Shown here in pieces: positions 1-8,444 of a DNA stretch of 64,000 nucleotides. Source of the stretch: Chryseobacterium sp. ON_d1 (GTDB taxonomy: Bacteria > Bacteroidota > Bacteroidia > Flavobacteriales > Weeksellaceae); the NCBI RefSeq assembly GCF_006829085.1, contig NZ_BJTC01000003.1:124001-188000 (forward strand). The letters are read 5' to 3'. The notes under the pieces are model-generated. The model worked only from the letters and a program-made list of their open reading frames with translations. It was not told the origin of the DNA and did no database searches. Position numbers and translations under genes: made by a program. How positions within the stretch are numbered: the first letter of the stretch is position 1; the number at the start of each line of letters is the position of its first letter.

Positions 1-295
1 ATTCACTTGTTGCAGTGATTGATTTTCCCTGAGGGTCAGTCATTGTCTTTACATCTCTCTGATAGGTGGTAAGAGGATATGTTTTTCCTTTTTCAAGCTT
101 GAAAGTCTGTGTGATAACTCCCGAAGAGTCCTTGATAGCCGGGTTTTCGGAGACTTTCGCCACAGAATCAGCAGGGACTTCTACAGTGACCGTTTTTCCG
201 GTTTTAGGATCTACTTTTGTTATTTTTGCCGTTTCTTTTTTACAAGATACAAGGGCTATTGATGATATAAGCGCAAGCGCTGCAATGTTCTTCAT
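1..295 (-). CDS. Lipoprotein, partial (C-terminus beyond left edge)
   Basis: The reading frame opens with ATG at 295 on the minus strand and runs off the left edge after 98 codons. The N-terminus MKNIAALALISSIALVSC followed by lysines is a lipoprotein signal with a lipobox ending in Cys18. The visible mature part is polar and contains a Lys-Thr-Gly-Lys stretch like those of small periplasmic lipoproteins; I recognise no domain. It begins 13 nt after the serine hydrolase stop codon, so it is probably the last visible gene of the rlmB-hydrolase transcription unit. The function is unknown. Confidence 0.7.
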   Translation of the reverse strand, partial: MKNIAALALISSIALVSCKKETAKITKVDPKTGKTVTVEVPADSVAKVSENPAIKDSSGVITQTFKLEKGKTYPLTTYQRDVKTMTDPQGKSITATSE

Positions 296-308
296 TCGAT
301 GTTTAACT

Positions 309-1427
309 TTATTTTTTACTACTATTTCTTAATAAATTGTCTGCAATATCCTGCAGTTTTCCCTGAGATTCTCCATCAGATTCATTGGAAAGTATTACGA
401 CTCCCATGTTTTTTGAAGGATAAATCTGAAGTACACTTGAAAAACCAAATGTACCTCCTGTATGATAAACGGTTTGAGTTCCATCTTCATACGTGTGTAA
501 CCTCCAGTACAGGCCAATAGCATCTCCTTTACTTTTTACATAAGGAATATGAGAGGCTTTCACATACTTATTACTTTCATCCAAATGGTATTTCATATAT
601 TTTACCAGATCTTCTGTCGTGGATAGAACTCCACCTGCCGGGCCAAAAATTGTGGTGAAATTCCTGGGCATTACTTTTCCTTTTTCATTATAACAAGTCA
701 ATAGCTGTGCAGAATTCGTACCAAGAATAGTATGATTCATTTTCAAAGGCTTTGTAATATACTCTGCAAGGAGATCTGCATAGCTTTTATGGTATACTTT
801 TTCCAGGATATCTCCTGCGATTTGCGTTCCCGTATTGGAATATTTATACTCTAAGCCCGGAACAAAATCCAGTTTAGCCTGATGAAGATCCTCATAAAAC
901 TTCTTTTTAGAATAGTTTTTATAAAAATCAGACAGGGCTAAAGCAATGGAGTCCATTGGCTTTTTGAAGGTTTCTGACTGATCCGGTAAAAATTGCGGTA
1001 ATCCTGACGAATGATTGGTAAGGTTTCCAATGATTATAGGATGCTTTTCAAATTCAAGATTAGGATAATTTCCTATATATTTTCGGATATCATCATCCAT
1101 TTTGACTTTACCGTCTACTAAGGCATGAGCCAGAAGCGTTCCGGTAAAGGTTTTGGTAATGGAAGCAATCTCATACAGACTTTTGGAGGTTGGGAGTTGT
1201 TGTTGCCCCAGTTCCGTGGTTCCATAATTATAAAAATAACTTTTACCATCTTTAAAAACACCTATTGAAAGCCCTACACGTGAAGGATCCTGCATATAGA
1301 CCAGAGCTTCTTTCTGAACCATTTTATCAAGATCAGTCGTAAGCCTGTTGTCTGTTGCTATTTTTTTTGATTGGGCATTAAAAACCAACGGGACAAAAAA
1401 TAAGGATAAAAGTGATTGTATTTTCAT
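309..1427 (-). CDS. Serine hydrolase, beta-lactamase/DD-peptidase fold (class C-like)
   Basis: This is a 372-residue secreted protein with a signal peptide ending near FNAQ (residue 19). It carries the full penicillin-binding-protein/class C motif set: SxxK as Ser89-Ile-Thr-Lys92, YxN as Tyr196-Ser-Asn198, and HTGG at 322-325 in the KTG position. Such proteins are D-aminopeptidase/esterase-type serine hydrolases of the cell envelope; true AmpC activity cannot be told from the sequence. The start lies 3 nt after the rlmB stop, indicating co-transcription. The AmpC-style KTG box is replaced by HTG, as in many esterase-like members, so resistance should not be assumed. Confidence 0.88.
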   Translation of the reverse strand: MKIQSLLSLFFVPLVFNAQSKKIATDNRLTTDLDKMVQKEALVYMQDPSRVGLSIGVFKDGKSYFYNYGTTELGQQQLPTSKSLYEIASITKTFTGTLLAHALVDGKVKMDDDIRKYIGNYPNLEFEKHPIIIGNLTNHSSGLPQFLPDQSETFKKPMDSIALALSDFYKNYSKKKFYEDLHQAKLDFVPGLEYKYSNTGTQIAGDILEKVYHKSYADLLAEYITKPLKMNHTILGTNSAQLLTCYNEKGKVMPRNFTTIFGPAGGVLSTTEDLVKYMKYHLDESNKYVKASHIPYVKSKGDAIGLYWRLHTYEDGTQTVYHTGGTFGFSSVLQIYPSKNMGVVILSNESDGESQGKLQDIADNLLRNSSKK

Positions 1428-1430
1428 CGT

Positions 1431-2180
1431 TTACGGATTGGGTATTACAGTCATTTTCTGCCTTACCGCTTCATATAAAATTGCTCCACATGCTACAGAA
1501 ACATTCAGGGATTGGGTTTTTCCTTCAATAGGAAGTTTTATTTTTTCGTCAGCATGATGTAATACTTCTTTAGAGATTCCGGTTTCTTCATTTCCCATCA
1601 CAACAGCACATGGCTCTGTAAAGTTCACATCATAGATTAATTTCTGAGCTTTTTCACTGGCTGCATACACAGAAATTCCGCTTTGCTGAAGAAAGTCTAC
1701 CGTATGTGCAAGGTTATTTTCCTTACATATCTTGATATTGTAGATTGCTCCTGCTGAAGTTTTTATGGCATCAGAATTGATAGGAGCGGCTCCTTTTTCC
1801 GGAATGATAACGGCATCAATACCTACACATTCTGCCGTTCTGCAGATGGCCCCAAAATTTCTTACATCAGTAAGTCTGTCCAGAATCAAAAGAAAAGGGG
1901 TTTTTCCCTGTTCGAATAACTGTGGAACAATATCCTCCACTTTATGAAACGGAACATCCGAAATAAAAGCAACCAAACCCTGGTGGTTTTTTCTTGTAAA
2001 ACGGTTTAGTTTTTCAACCGGAACATAATTGGGACGGATTTTATTTTTCGCTAAAATGGCTTTTAATTCAGCATAAATAGGACCCTGAAGTGCGTTCTGC
2101 ACAAAGATCTTGTCAATTGTTTTTCCCGCTTCAATTGCTTCAATAACGGGACGCAGCCCGAAAATAAAATCGTCTTTCAT
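1431..2180 (-). CDS. rlmB: 23S rRNA (guanosine-2'-O-)-methyltransferase RlmB (TrmH/SpoU family)
   Basis: This 249-residue protein has a short N-terminal RNA-binding part (FGLRPVIEAIEAGKTIDKI) and a C-terminal SPOUT domain. The three SpoU motifs are visible: LDRLTDVRNFGAICRTAE (about 99-116), VMGNEETGISKEVL, and LPIEGKTQSLNVSVACG near the C-terminus. The family transfers a methyl group from S-adenosylmethionine to a ribose 2'-OH in 23S rRNA (G2251 for E. coli RlmB). Length and motif order are normal. It is the first gene of a minus-strand unit that continues into the serine hydrolase. Confidence 0.92.
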   Translation of the reverse strand: MKDDFIFGLRPVIEAIEAGKTIDKIFVQNALQGPIYAELKAILAKNKIRPNYVPVEKLNRFTRKNHQGLVAFISDVPFHKVEDIVPQLFEQGKTPFLLILDRLTDVRNFGAICRTAECVGIDAVIIPEKGAAPINSDAIKTSAGAIYNIKICKENNLAHTVDFLQQSGISVYAASEKAQKLIYDVNFTEPCAVVMGNEETGISKEVLHHADEKIKLPIEGKTQSLNVSVACGAILYEAVRQKMTVIPNP

Positions 2181-2220
2181 TGAAAATGTATTATATAGTT
2201 ATAGAGTGAATTTGTCAATC

Positions 2221-2295
2221 GTGAATTTTACTTTGTAAGTCAATTTGTTGGATGTATATTCACATCTGACCATTGACTTGCGCAGCAAGATTCAC
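2221..2295. repeat. Imperfect inverted repeat (GTGAAT...AAGTCAAT family)
   Basis: The arms at 2221-2245 and 2271-2295 are imperfect reverse complements (about 19 of 25 positions by eye), separated by 25 nt. A related word occurs at 63096-63121 just after the metallo-beta-lactamase gene. The repeat sits directly downstream of the dinB-like gene and may form a hairpin at its 3' end, but it has no clear U-tract. It looks like a dispersed flavobacterial intergenic repeat. Confidence 0.5.
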
Positions 2296-2768
2296 TATCT
2301 TCCTTTCTCTCCTAAAATTGCTCTTTTCTGTGACAACACATACCCGTAGTGAAGACTTTCGTGCATGTTGTTGAAGATAATGGCATCCTGGATGCTTTTC
2401 AGATCCATCCCGAAACTTGTGGTATAGGGAGTATAGTCAGAAAAAAAATCGCTGTCATAATCCTTCATCAGAATCTTCGAAGTTTCTGTAAGTAAAAATT
2501 CTAAATCCTCCACTTCTGATTTCTGAACATTTAAGTTGGGTAAGGTCCCTTTCTTATAGGTTTCTATCCAATATTTATCAATACGGAACGGATTTCCGCT
2601 CAGATAGTAGTGCAGCAGCTGCTGTGTGGCAACCGTATGTGCAATATTCCAGTAAATATTGTTGTTGAAACCATCCGGAATCAGAATCAGATCTTCATGA
2701 GATGTGTTCTGAAGAATGCCTAAAAGGTTCTTTCTTACCTGTCTGTGTGCTTGAAAATGATAATTCAT
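2295..2768 (-). CDS. DinB-superfamily protein
   Basis: A 157-residue four-helix-bundle type protein. The putative metal ligands of the DinB/YfiT fold are visible: one His in NIAHTVATQQ and two in NNMHESLHYGYV near the C-terminus. DinB-like proteins include damage-inducible proteins and metal-dependent thiol transferases; the specific reaction here is unknown. A longer frame opens with TTG at 2792, but the promoter -7 element (2790-2797) overlaps that codon. The ATG at 2768 is therefore chosen; it gives the N-terminus MNYHFQAHRQ. The gene is monocistronic or at most weakly linked to rlmB downstream. Confidence 0.82.
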   Translation of the reverse strand: MNYHFQAHRQVRKNLLGILQNTSHEDLILIPDGFNNNIYWNIAHTVATQQLLHYYLSGNPFRIDKYWIETYKKGTLPNLNVQKSEVEDLEFLLTETSKILMKDYDSDFFSDYTPYTTSFGMDLKSIQDAIIFNNMHESLHYGYVLSQKRAILGEKGR

Positions 2769-2789
2769 TTTGCAAAATTTTTTAATCTC

Positions 2790-2820
2790 CAAAAATAGTT
2801 TAATAAACTGGAAATGACAA
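2790..2820 (-). promoter_or_regulatory. Bacteroidota-type promoter of the dinB-like gene
   Basis: Read on the minus strand: TTG at 2820-2818, a 20-nt spacer, then TATTTTTG at 2797-2790, an exact TAnnTTTG. It rules out the upstream TTG start at 2792. Confidence 0.7.
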
Positions 2821-3020
2821 TTTTTGAGCGGGAGATTAAAGTGAAATTTATATATTTTTATGAAAAAAAAGGATAATCTTATTGAGTTTTAAGGCTTCAG
2901 CCATTCTTGATCTTGCATAAATGCTGGAATATTTAACAAACTTTAACTCAAAAATGGCATTTATTATGTTGATTAATGCAAGTATTTATCAGAAATTTAC
3001 CACTTATTTTAAATCAAGCT

Positions 3021-4025
3021 ATGTCAGAGATATATCAAGCTGAAGATATCCGCCAATTGACGGAAAAAGTAAAAGAAAAAAACTACTTATTTTCTCTTCT
3101 GAGACAGGAAATCAACAAAGTTATTATTGGGCAGGAATACATGGTAGACCGTCTTTTGGTTGGGCTTTTGGGGAATGGTCACGTTCTTCTTGAGGGAGTG
3201 CCCGGACTGGCCAAAACCTTAGCGATAAAAACGCTTGCAGATGCTGTTCATGGAGAGTTTTCAAGGATTCAGTTTACACCGGATTTACTTCCTGCAGACG
3301 TAGTGGGAACCATGATCTATAATATCAAAGACAATGATTTTTCTATAAAAAAAGGTCCTGTATTTGCAAATTTTGTACTGGCTGATGAGATCAACCGTGC
3401 ACCGGCCAAAGTACAGTCGGCCCTTCTGGAAGTAATGCAGGAAAAACAGGTGACTATTGGTGATGAAACCATGAAGCTTCCAAAACCATTCCTGGTATTG
3501 GCAACCCAAAACCCGATTGATCAGGAAGGAACTTATCTGCTGCCTGAAGCGCAAAGCGACCGTTTTATGCTGAAATGCACGATCGATTATCCTGCTTTTG
3601 AAGATGAAAGACAGGTGATGAGAATGGTTTCAACTTCACACCAACCTACTGTGAAACCGGTGATTTCACTTCAGGACATTGTAGACGCTAAAGAATTGAT
3701 CAACCAGATTTATCTGGATGAGAAAATTGAAAAATATATTCTGGATATGGTATTTGCCACACGTTATCCTGAGAACTACGGGCTTTCTGAACTTAAAAAT
3801 TATATCAGTTTCGGAGCCTCCCCAAGAGCCTCCATTAATCTTGCTATCGCTTCAAGAGCCTACGCATTCTTGAAAGGAAGAGCATTTGTAATTCCGGAAG
3901 ATGTTAAAGCGTTGGCAAAAGATGTCTTAAGACACAGAATGGGCTTAACATTCGAGGCTGAAGCCGAAGAGATTTCAACAGAAGAAATCATCAACAGAAT
4001 TTTAGCAAAAATCCAGGCACCATAA
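3021..4025 (+). CDS. MoxR family AAA+ ATPase (Bat operon)
   Basis: A 334-residue AAA+ protein: Walker A GVPGLAKT (about 59-66), Walker B FVLADEINRAP with Asp122-Glu123, and a C-terminal lid containing the SFGASPRASI sensor-2 region. MoxR ATPases act as chaperones with partner von Willebrand A proteins, which follow here as DUF58, BatA and BatB. A longer frame opens at 2976, but the ATG at 3021 gives the usual MSEIYQAEDI start and is preferred. The stop codon overlaps the next ATG as TAATG, so the GNAT gene is translationally coupled. This is the first gene of the aerotolerance-type operon. Confidence 0.92.
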   Translation: MSEIYQAEDIRQLTEKVKEKNYLFSLLRQEINKVIIGQEYMVDRLLVGLLGNGHVLLEGVPGLAKTLAIKTLADAVHGEFSRIQFTPDLLPADVVGTMIYNIKDNDFSIKKGPVFANFVLADEINRAPAKVQSALLEVMQEKQVTIGDETMKLPKPFLVLATQNPIDQEGTYLLPEAQSDRFMLKCTIDYPAFEDERQVMRMVSTSHQPTVKPVISLQDIVDAKELINQIYLDEKIEKYILDMVFATRYPENYGLSELKNYISFGASPRASINLAIASRAYAFLKGRAFVIPEDVKALAKDVLRHRMGLTFEAEAEEISTEEIINRILAKIQAP

Positions 4026-4483
4026 TGAGTGAAGTGATCATAAGAAAAGCAATTCTGGAAGACTGTGCTTCCATGTTGGATTTAATCAGAGAATTGGCAG
4101 AATATGAAAAAGCATTGCATGAAGTAACCGTAACGCTGGAAGATTTTATTCAGGATGGTTTTGGTACTTCTCCGGTATGGGGAGCTTTTGTGGCGGAATA
4201 TGAAGAGAAAATAGTTGGGATATCATTGTATTATGACCGCTATTCAACATGGAAAGGGAGAAGGCTGTATCTTGAAGATCTTGTAGTAACGGAAAAATTG
4301 AGAGGAAAGCAGATTGGAAAGAAACTGTTTGATGCAACGCTGGAACATGGAAAATTAAATAATTACAGCGGAATGGTGTTTCAGGTATTGAACTGGAACG
4401 AACCAGCTATCAATTTTTATAAAAAATACAGTACAAAGTTTGACAGCGAGTGGCTGAATGTATCTATTGAGTTAAAAGATTAA
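4025..4483 (+). CDS. GNAT family N-acetyltransferase
   Basis: 152 residues with the GNAT fold: an N-terminal helix-loop (EDCASMLDLIRELAEYEKA), beta4 YLEDLVVTEKLRGKQIGKKL containing the acetyl-CoA pyrophosphate loop (RGKQIGK), and a C-terminal NEPAINFYKKY motif. This resembles the spermidine/thialysine acetyltransferase-like branch (SSAT), but the substrate is not certain. It overlaps the MoxR stop by one base and lies 52 nt before the DUF58 gene, so an acetyltransferase is embedded in the Bat operon. Whether it modifies a Bat component or is a passenger is unknown. Confidence 0.88.
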   Translation: MSEVIIRKAILEDCASMLDLIRELAEYEKALHEVTVTLEDFIQDGFGTSPVWGAFVAEYEEKIVGISLYYDRYSTWKGRRLYLEDLVVTEKLRGKQIGKKLFDATLEHGKLNNYSGMVFQVLNWNEPAINFYKKYSTKFDSEWLNVSIELKD

Positions 4484-4535
4484 CCCGGATCCCGCATCGA
4501 TATTAAACTTTGAATATTAAATTTTAAACTTGTCT

Positions 4536-5399
4536 ATGCAGATAAAAGATATTGTAAAAAAAGTAAAGCAGATTGAAATCCGTACCAGAAAAAAGACGGA
4601 GGCTGCTTTGATGGGACAATATCACAGTGCCTTTAAAGGGCAGGGAATGACTTTTTCTGAAGTTCGTCCCTATCAGTTTGGCGATGAGATCAGGAGAATC
4701 GACTGGAATAAGACCGCACGTTTCCGTGAACCGTTCGTAAAGGTAATGGAAGAAGAAAGAGAGCTGACGATGATGATTCTCGTTGATATTTCTGCTTCCA
4801 TGGATTACGGAACAAAAGTTCAGCTGAAAAGAGAATATGTAGCAGAAATTGCTGCGAGTTTAGGCTTTTCTGCTGCCGGGAATAATGATAAAGTAGGACT
4901 GATCCTTTTTGCTGATAAAGTATACAAGGTAATTCCTCCTCAGAAAGGAAGAAAACATATTCTGTCCATTATCAGTAATATCCTGACGGCAGATTATGTT
5001 CCGGCAGAATCTAAAATAGACAAAGCGCTGGAATACATGATGGGGATATTTAAAAGGAAATCTCTGGTATTCCTGTTTTCAGACTTTGAAGATGGCTATG
5101 ATTCCAAAATGCTGAGAGTGGCTTCAAAGAAACACCAGCTGCTGGGAATGAGGATTTATGATGAAAAGGATAATGAAATTCCTGATGTAGGATATGCCCT
5201 TTTGTATGATGCAGAAACCGGAAAGGAGATCTGGGCTAATACCTCCAGCGCAAGATGGAGATATACTTTTGCAGAAGCTCAGAAACAAAAGCTGAGAGCT
5301 TTGGAAGAAGATTTTGCCAACAGCTCTGCAAGTTTTATGAATATCAATACAGGATCAGATTATTCAAAATTACTGTATAATTACTTTCAGAAAAAATAA
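4536..5399 (+). CDS. DUF58 domain protein with vWA-like fold (Bat operon)
   Basis: A 287-residue cytoplasmic protein. The DUF58 signature GQGMTFSEVRPYQFGDE.RRIDWN lies at about residues 35-58, followed by a von Willebrand A-type MIDAS motif DISASMD beginning at Asp84. DUF58 proteins pair with MoxR ATPases. An in-frame TTG exists at 4530, but the ATG at 4536 gives MQIKDIVKKV and is chosen. It precedes the BatD-like membrane protein by 56 nt and is part of the same operon. Confidence 0.9.
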   Translation: MQIKDIVKKVKQIEIRTRKKTEAALMGQYHSAFKGQGMTFSEVRPYQFGDEIRRIDWNKTARFREPFVKVMEEERELTMMILVDISASMDYGTKVQLKREYVAEIAASLGFSAAGNNDKVGLILFADKVYKVIPPQKGRKHILSIISNILTADYVPAESKIDKALEYMMGIFKRKSLVFLFSDFEDGYDSKMLRVASKKHQLLGMRIYDEKDNEIPDVGYALLYDAETGKEIWANTSSARWRYTFAEAQKQKLRALEEDFANSSASFMNINTGSDYSKLLYNYFQKK

Positions 5400-5455
5400 C
5401 ATCGGGCTTTGTCCGTAAATAAAAATATCAGGCAGCTGCCTTTATTATTGTAACA

Positions 5456-6352
5456 TTGAGAAAAATATTTTTAATACTACCTTTTCTGATCTGTGCAAAT
5501 GTTTTTTCACAGATATTATCCTCTAATGTAGAAAAGAAAACCCTTGCACTGGGAGAAACCAATCATATTACCATAAAGATTGATAATCTTAATGGGCAGA
5601 AAGTTGCTTCAGCTCCGAAAAATGAGCTGCTTCCTTTTCATTTTGAAGAAACTAAAGACAGTATCGGGCAAAATGCCAATTCTTATGAAAGGAAAATTGA
5701 ATTTGCTGTTTTTGATGAAGGGAAATTTACCATTCCGGAACTGGAATTCAAAGTGGGGGATAAAATACTTAAAACAATCCCCTATGAGATAGATGTCATC
5801 AATACTGCTCAGAAAGCAGACCAGATTAATGATATCATGAAAAACAAGGAAGTCAAACTTGAGGCGAAGGATTATTGGGAGCTTTATAAGTTTTATATTC
5901 TGGCAGCACTGGCAGCAATTGCTTTGATTATTGCTATTATTATGTTTGTAAAATGGGGCAGAAAGTCGAAGAGTTCCCCTGTGGTGGCTACTAACCAGAC
6001 TTTGAAAGAGCTGGATTCACTTAAAAAGAAAAAATATATTGAGGGAGGTAATTTTCGGTCTTTTTATGTTGAATTGATTGATATTTCCAGAACCTTTATT
6101 ACCAGACAATATCAGCTTCCGGCGGATGTCCTTCTTACTGATGACCTTATTGATGTCATGAAAAAGAATAATACAATTTCCCAGGATAACGAAAAAATTG
6201 TGGAAGATGTATTTCTGAGAGGCGATCTGGTGAAATTTGCCAAAACTTTTCCTGATAAGGAAACTATGGAAAAAGATTTTGCCAATATCAGGGAGTTTGT
6301 AAAAAGATCATCTAAGGATTTAGAATTCGAAAACTTAAGAAAGGATGTTTAA
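5456..6352 (+). CDS. BatD/DUF4381-like membrane protein of the Bat operon
   Basis: 298 residues: an N-terminal signal peptide (MRKIFLILPFLICANVFSQ), a beta-rich periplasmic region (about 20-120), one transmembrane helix (about 145-167, YILAALAAIALIIAIIMFV) and a cytoplasmic helical tail. This is the short protein usually found between DUF58 and BatA in Bacteroidota, with a BatD-like N-terminal domain. The start is TTG at 5456: it is the only codon that leaves an intact signal peptide, and the next in-frame ATG is far downstream. The 3' end overlaps batA by 8 nt. Confidence 0.78.
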   Translation: MRKIFLILPFLICANVFSQILSSNVEKKTLALGETNHITIKIDNLNGQKVASAPKNELLPFHFEETKDSIGQNANSYERKIEFAVFDEGKFTIPELEFKVGDKILKTIPYEIDVINTAQKADQINDIMKNKEVKLEAKDYWELYKFYILAALAAIALIIAIIMFVKWGRKSKSSPVVATNQTLKELDSLKKKKYIEGGNFRSFYVELIDISRTFITRQYQLPADVLLTDDLIDVMKKNNTISQDNEKIVEDVFLRGDLVKFAKTFPDKETMEKDFANIREFVKRSSKDLEFENLRKDV

Positions 6353-7337
6353 TTTTGAGTTTTACAGCCCATGGTTTTTACTGCTTTTTCTGCTGTTTAT
6401 CCCACTTTTAATTAAAGATATCGGGAGAAAGAAAAGAAAGGGTATAAAGGTGCCTACAATAAAAAACATGGATCACAGCGGTGGCATACAAGGGGTACTT
6501 TTTTTACTGAAAATCTCAAAATATATCATTCTTTCCGCTTTGATTATTGCCATGGCAAGGCCGAGAACGTTTACAATTTCTCAGGATAGAGATGATACAA
6601 AGGGAGTAGATATTATGTTATCTATTGATGTGTCTTTAAGTATGCTGGCAAAGGATTTAAATCCTGATCGTATTACGGCACTGAAGGATATTGCGGTAAA
6701 ATTTGTCCAGAAACGTCCTAATGACAGGATAGGAGTGGTGGCTTATGCTGCGGAAGCTTTTACAAAAGTCCCTGTTACATCGGATCATCAGGTTGTTGTT
6801 GATGAAATTAAAAATCTGAATTCTGCCGGCCTTGAAGCAGGTACGGCGATTGGAGAAGGGCTTTCCGTTGCTGTGAATCATTTGATTAAAAGCAAAGCTA
6901 AAAGTAAAGTAGTCATCCTGATGACCGATGGGGTAAGCAATATCCAGAATGCGATTCCTCCACAGGTTGCTGCCGAACTGGCAAAAAATAATAATATAAA
7001 GGTATATGCAATCGGAATCGGGACCAATGGTTATGCTCTGATGCCGACATCGCAGGACATCTTTGGAGATCTTATCTTTACTGAAGCAGAGGTTACCATT
7101 GATGAAAATACTTTAAGAGAAATCGCACAGACTACAGGAGGAAAATATTTCAGAGCCACTTCAAACAGCAGTCTGGAAGAAGTATATGATGAGATTAACC
7201 AGCTGGAGAAGTCAGATGTGAAAGTTTCCAAGCTTTACAACTATGAGGAATATTTTAAGATTTTCCTTTGGATTGCTTTGGGAATGCTGGTGTTTGATGC
7301 ACTGTTGAGATGGGTTTTTTATAAAATTTTAAGCTGA
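6345..7337 (+). CDS. batA: BatA, membrane-anchored vWA protein
   Basis: 330 residues: two N-terminal membrane segments (about 8-23 and 57-71), a von Willebrand A domain with an intact MIDAS (Asp95-Val-Ser97-Leu-Ser99, and later MTDG), and a C-terminal transmembrane helix (about 305-325). BatA and BatB are paired vWA proteins thought to form a periplasmic complex linked to stress and aerotolerance; their biochemical role is unsettled. The ATG lies inside the preceding gene, and the stop TGA overlaps the batB start as TGATG, so expression is tightly coupled. Confidence 0.9.
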   Translation: MFNFEFYSPWFLLLFLLFIPLLIKDIGRKKRKGIKVPTIKNMDHSGGIQGVLFLLKISKYIILSALIIAMARPRTFTISQDRDDTKGVDIMLSIDVSLSMLAKDLNPDRITALKDIAVKFVQKRPNDRIGVVAYAAEAFTKVPVTSDHQVVVDEIKNLNSAGLEAGTAIGEGLSVAVNHLIKSKAKSKVVILMTDGVSNIQNAIPPQVAAELAKNNNIKVYAIGIGTNGYALMPTSQDIFGDLIFTEAEVTIDENTLREIAQTTGGKYFRATSNSSLEEVYDEINQLEKSDVKVSKLYNYEEYFKIFLWIALGMLVFDALLRWVFYKILS

Positions 7338-8344
7338 TGAGTTGGTCTTTAGGAAATTATTGGTATTTGTTTTTACTGTTGCTTCTGCCGCTGTTAGCTT
7401 CTTTTATGATCCGTTTCTTACAATGGAGAAACAAAAAAAGAGAAATTTTTGCAGCCAGTCAGTTTCATGATAACTTATTTGAAAAGAAATCAGGATTTAC
7501 AAAGTTTTTTCCTGCGCTCTATCTATTAGGGACCTTATTTTTGATATTCTCTATCATTGATCTTCTGAATGGATCGGAAGAAGTAAAGAGTACCCAGAAG
7601 CTGAATAATGTAATTTTTATGCTGGATGTGTCCAATTCTATGAATGCTGAGGATATAGACCCAAGCCGTCTCTCAGAAGCTAAGAATCTGATGACAGCCT
7701 CCTTGAAGAAAATGACTAATGATAAGGTTGGTATTGTGATTTTTGCCGGACAGGCAATGTCTATTATGCCTCTTACTACTGATTATAACTCTGCGGAAAC
7801 TTATATCAGCGGTATTGAAACCAATTCAATGCAGATTCAGGGGACAGATTTTCTGAAAGGGATGCAGGCTGCAGTGGAGAAGTTTAAAAATGTAAGCAAA
7901 GGTTCCAGAAAAGTTGTTTTACTGAGCGATGGTGAAGATAATGAAGGGAATGATAATGCAGCTATACGATTAGCCAACAAAGAAGGAATAAGCATTACTT
8001 CTGTAGGAATTGGTACAGATGAAGGAGCTCCGGTTCCGGAATATGTATTTGGGCAGCTGATGGGTTATAAAACCGATATGAATGGGGGAACAGTAATCTC
8101 AAAAAGACAAACCGAAGCTTTGAAGAAAATGGCTGAATCTACAGGCGGTACTTATATTGACGGAAATAACATCAATGAAGCTCCGGACAGAATCGTAGAT
8201 GCTGTGAATAAGAAGTCTGCAGGCGCAGAAACCATGGTGAAATCACAGAATGCTAATCATTATTATCAATATTTTCTTGCAGTATCTATTCTGTTTTTCT
8301 TTTTAATTTATATTTTTAATCCAAAAAAGGATTTTAATGTGTAG
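7337..8344 (+). CDS. batB: BatB, membrane-anchored vWA protein
   Basis: A 335-residue protein with the same plan as BatA: N-terminal membrane helices (about 8-26 and 58-76), a vWA domain with MIDAS Asp97-Val-Ser99-Asn-Ser101, the LSDGEDNEG strand, and a C-terminal helix FLAVSILFFFLIYIF. It starts within the batA stop codon (TGATG). A 100-nt gap with a -7-like element separates it from batC, so batC-batD may also be transcribed separately. Confidence 0.9.
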   Translation: MSWSLGNYWYLFLLLLLPLLASFMIRFLQWRNKKREIFAASQFHDNLFEKKSGFTKFFPALYLLGTLFLIFSIIDLLNGSEEVKSTQKLNNVIFMLDVSNSMNAEDIDPSRLSEAKNLMTASLKKMTNDKVGIVIFAGQAMSIMPLTTDYNSAETYISGIETNSMQIQGTDFLKGMQAAVEKFKNVSKGSRKVVLLSDGEDNEGNDNAAIRLANKEGISITSVGIGTDEGAPVPEYVFGQLMGYKTDMNGGTVISKRQTEALKKMAESTGGTYIDGNNINEAPDRIVDAVNKKSAGAETMVKSQNANHYYQYFLAVSILFFFLIYIFNPKKDFNV

Positions 8345-8430
8345 TTTTTCCTTTATTTATAGAAGAAATTCTACAAGTACTTTAACCGAATTTTAACAAA
8401 TAAAACTCTGTTTCTTAACATATAAAGGAA

Positions 8431-8438
8431 TAATTTTG
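8431..8438 (+). promoter_or_regulatory. -7 promoter element before batC
   Basis: TAATTTTG matches TAnnTTTG and lies 6 nt before the batC ATG. No TTG is seen at the expected -33 position, so this is a candidate internal promoter that would give a nearly leaderless mRNA. Confidence 0.4.
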
Positions 8439-8444
8439 CAAGTG

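Noticed and set aside
309..1427. Calling the serine hydrolase an AmpC beta-lactamase
   Set aside because: SxxK and YxN are present, but HTG replaces KTG and many esterases share the fold; resistance is not supported by sequence alone.
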